Of a stretch of 64,000 nucleotides of DNA, positions 62,532 to 64,000 are shown one piece after another. The notes beneath the pieces were generated by a model. It ran no database searches, had not been told where the DNA came from, and was given only the letters and a program-made list of their open reading frames with translations. Origin of the DNA: an uncultured Spirochaetaceae bacterium (GTDB lineage: Bacteria > Spirochaetota > Spirochaetia > Sphaerochaetales > Sphaerochaetaceae); contig CALXLH010000037.1 of NCBI GenBank assembly GCA_944389145.1, positions 47,002 through 111,001 on the forward strand. Direction: 5' to 3'. How positions within the stretch are numbered: position 1 is the first letter of the stretch; every line of letters begins with the position of its first letter. The position numbers and the translations under genes are program-made.

Positions 62532-64000
62532 GCCACTGATGATCCAGAGCGACAGGACGATGCTGCTTGATGTCCATAGCCCGGAATCAGCATCCTGCCG
62601 AGAGGACATCATGGCATTCTCTGACCTGGTGAAGAGCCCGGAGCATATCCACACATACCAGCTGTCGGCACTATCGCTATGGAACGCGATCTCCTCGGGC
62701 ATCACGACGGAGGAGATCATCGCAAGGCTCAGGCGCTGGTCACGCTATGAGATCGATGAGCGCATCATCTACTTCATCGAGGATCAGGGAAGGCGCTACG
62801 GGGACTTCGTGCTTGAGGAGTATGATGAGAAGGATCTCCTGCTCACCGTGCGCCGGCCGGCATTCGCGCTCCAGCTCAAGGGAGAGAAGAGCCTGATGGG
62901 CATCCTGCGCCCGAATGATGGGAAGTCGTTCCTGCTCAGCCGCATGGACAGGGGCAAGCTGAAGGCCCTGATGATAAAGCTCGGCTTTCCCGTGGATGAC
63001 AGGATCCCGCTCAAGGCAGGAGATCCGCTGGCAGTCCGCCTCAAGCAAGGGTTCCAGGCCCGCGATTACCAGAGCGATGCGGCCTCATCGCTCATCGGCA
63101 ACGGAAGCCCAGGAAGCGGATTCGGCACGATAGTCCTGCCTTGCGGCTCAGGAAAGACGGTTGTCGGCATCCTTGTCATGGCCGCGCTCTCGACCAGCAC
63201 GATGATACTCTGCCCCAATATAACGGCGGTAAGGCAATGGAAGCGTGAGCTGCTGGACAAGACGGAGCTCACTGAGGATGAGATCGGAGAATACTCCGGG
63301 GAGCGCAAGGAGATAAGGCCGGTGACGATCTGCACCTATCAGGTGCTGTCATGGCGAAGCTCTGCAAGCGAGGATGAATTCAGGCATTTCGAGCTCTTCA
63401 GCCGCTATTCATGGGGATTGATCATCTACGATGAGGTACATATGCTCCCTGCTCCTGTCTTCCGCATTACCGCGGAGCTTCAGGCGATACACCGCCTGGG
63501 GCTTACGGCAACGCTGGTAAGGGAGGATGGGCTGGAGGATGAGGTATTCTCGCTGGTCGGTCCCAAGCGTTACGACACGCCGTGGCTGGAGCTGCAGAAG
63601 CGCGGATTCATCGCCCGGGCCTACTGCCATGAGATACGGATAGCGCTTCCATCAGACATGGAAGTTCCCTATGCCCTCGCATCGGGGCGAGAGAAGTTCA
63701 GGATGGCTGCGGAGAACCCGAAGAAGACAGATGTCATCAAGGCCCTGATCGCACGTCACGAAGGCGATGCCATCCTCATCATCGGGCAGTACCTCGAGCA
63801 GCTGAGGGCGCTGCATAAGGAGCTGGGATACCCCCTGATCACCGGCAGCATGGCCACGAAGCGGCGCGATGAGCTGTATCAGGCATTCAGGGACGGAAGG
63901 GAGAAGGTCCTCATAGTCTCCAAGGTAGCTAACAATGCCATAGACCTTCCGGATGCCTCGGTTCTGATAGAGGTGTCTGGGACATTCGGATCGAGGCAGG
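62521..64000 (+). CDS. XPB/Rad25-type DNA helicase, 3' end cut by window
   Basis: 493 codons visible, open to the window end. An N-terminal XPB-like domain (about residues 1-175) is followed by RecA1: TIVLPCGSGKTVVG, LIIYDEVHMLPA (DEVH box), LGLTATLVREDG. RecA2 begins near ILIIGQYLEQL, with TGSMATKRRDELYQAFRDG. Bacterial XPB homologues occur in spirochaetes and actinobacteria; a repair role is inferred. GGAGG lies 4 nt before the ATG. Confidence 0.9.
   Translation, partial: MSDRPLMIQSDRTMLLDVHSPESASCREDIMAFSDLVKSPEHIHTYQLSALSLWNAISSGITTEEIIARLRRWSRYEIDERIIYFIEDQGRRYGDFVLEEYDEKDLLLTVRRPAFALQLKGEKSLMGILRPNDGKSFLLSRMDRGKLKALMIKLGFPVDDRIPLKAGDPLAVRLKQGFQARDYQSDAASSLIGNGSPGSGFGTIVLPCGSGKTVVGILVMAALSTSTMILCPNITAVRQWKRELLDKTELTEDEIGEYSGERKEIRPVTICTYQVLSWRSSASEDEFRHFELFSRYSWGLIIYDEVHMLPAPVFRITAELQAIHRLGLTATLVREDGLEDEVFSLVGPKRYDTPWLELQKRGFIARAYCHEIRIALPSDMEVPYALASGREKFRMAAENPKKTDVIKALIARHEGDAILIIGQYLEQLRALHKELGYPLITGSMATKRRDELYQAFRDGREKVLIVSKVANNAIDLPDASVLIEVSGTFGSRQ

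Overview
The window reads as a chromosomal stretch from a Spirochaetota bacterium, most likely a Sphaerochaeta-like, host-associated anaerobe. This is inference from gene content: two divergent EF-G paralogues, a bacterial XPB/ERCC3-type helicase next to aroK-aroC, a flavodiiron protein, Gfo/Idh- and LacI-linked sugar ABC genes, and a lipoprotein-bearing RND efflux operon. Genes are densely packed with many ATGA-type overlaps. Both window edges cut genes (malQ on the left, the XPB helicase on the right). No phage, insertion sequence or CRISPR array was found.

Layout. 1-8.4 kb: malQ, an M20 peptidase, an MFS transporter, a copper-resistance unit (copA-csoR with a CsoR-like operator), udp and a radical SAM protein. 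8.5-10.5 kb: tRNA-Val(GAC), a TrmD fused to a truncated kinase-like domain, and a Nudix protein. 10.5-24 kb: a long minus-strand catabolic operon (sugar-binding protein, two permeases, enolase-superfamily enzyme, two VOC proteins, GH1 glycosidase, Gfo/Idh dehydrogenase, SelA-like PLP enzyme, two RidA proteins, amidohydrolase, UxuA-like dehydratase), divergent from a LacI-family regulator with operator-like palindromes at both promoters. 24-31 kb: YhcH, a cytidylate-kinase-like protein, MntP, FprA, and an AbgT-M20-RidA operon behind a YheO/DauR-like regulator. 31-39 kb: a GNAT, a methyltransferase and an RND-MFP-TolC efflux operon. 39-48 kb: aldehyde dehydrogenase, ClC channel, GNAT, a HigBA/RelE-type toxin-antitoxin pair, EF-G, an MBL-fold protein, an AAA/PD-(D/E)XK protein and D-lactate dehydrogenase. 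48-64 kb: PTS IIC-like permease, a second EF-G-like GTPase, a 19-residue-repeat protein, trmB, mfd, an inositol-monophosphatase-like protein, NTPase, ACT protein, nrdR, dgt, aroK, aroC and the helicase.

The most notable observations are: (1) TrmD fused to an APH(3')-like C-lobe that has lost all three catalytic residues and the N-lobe; (2) at least eleven genes with no Shine-Dalgarno sequence and a -10 hexamer 6-9 nt from the start codon, implying leaderless mRNAs, which also resolves several start sites; (3) a CopZ-like domain at the C-terminus of CopA with its own strong ribosome-binding site and ATG; (4) the coupled sugar-acid/amine catabolic operon; (5) a small protein of six 19-residue repeats behind a terminator. 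Functions are assigned by reading motifs only; no database search was run.
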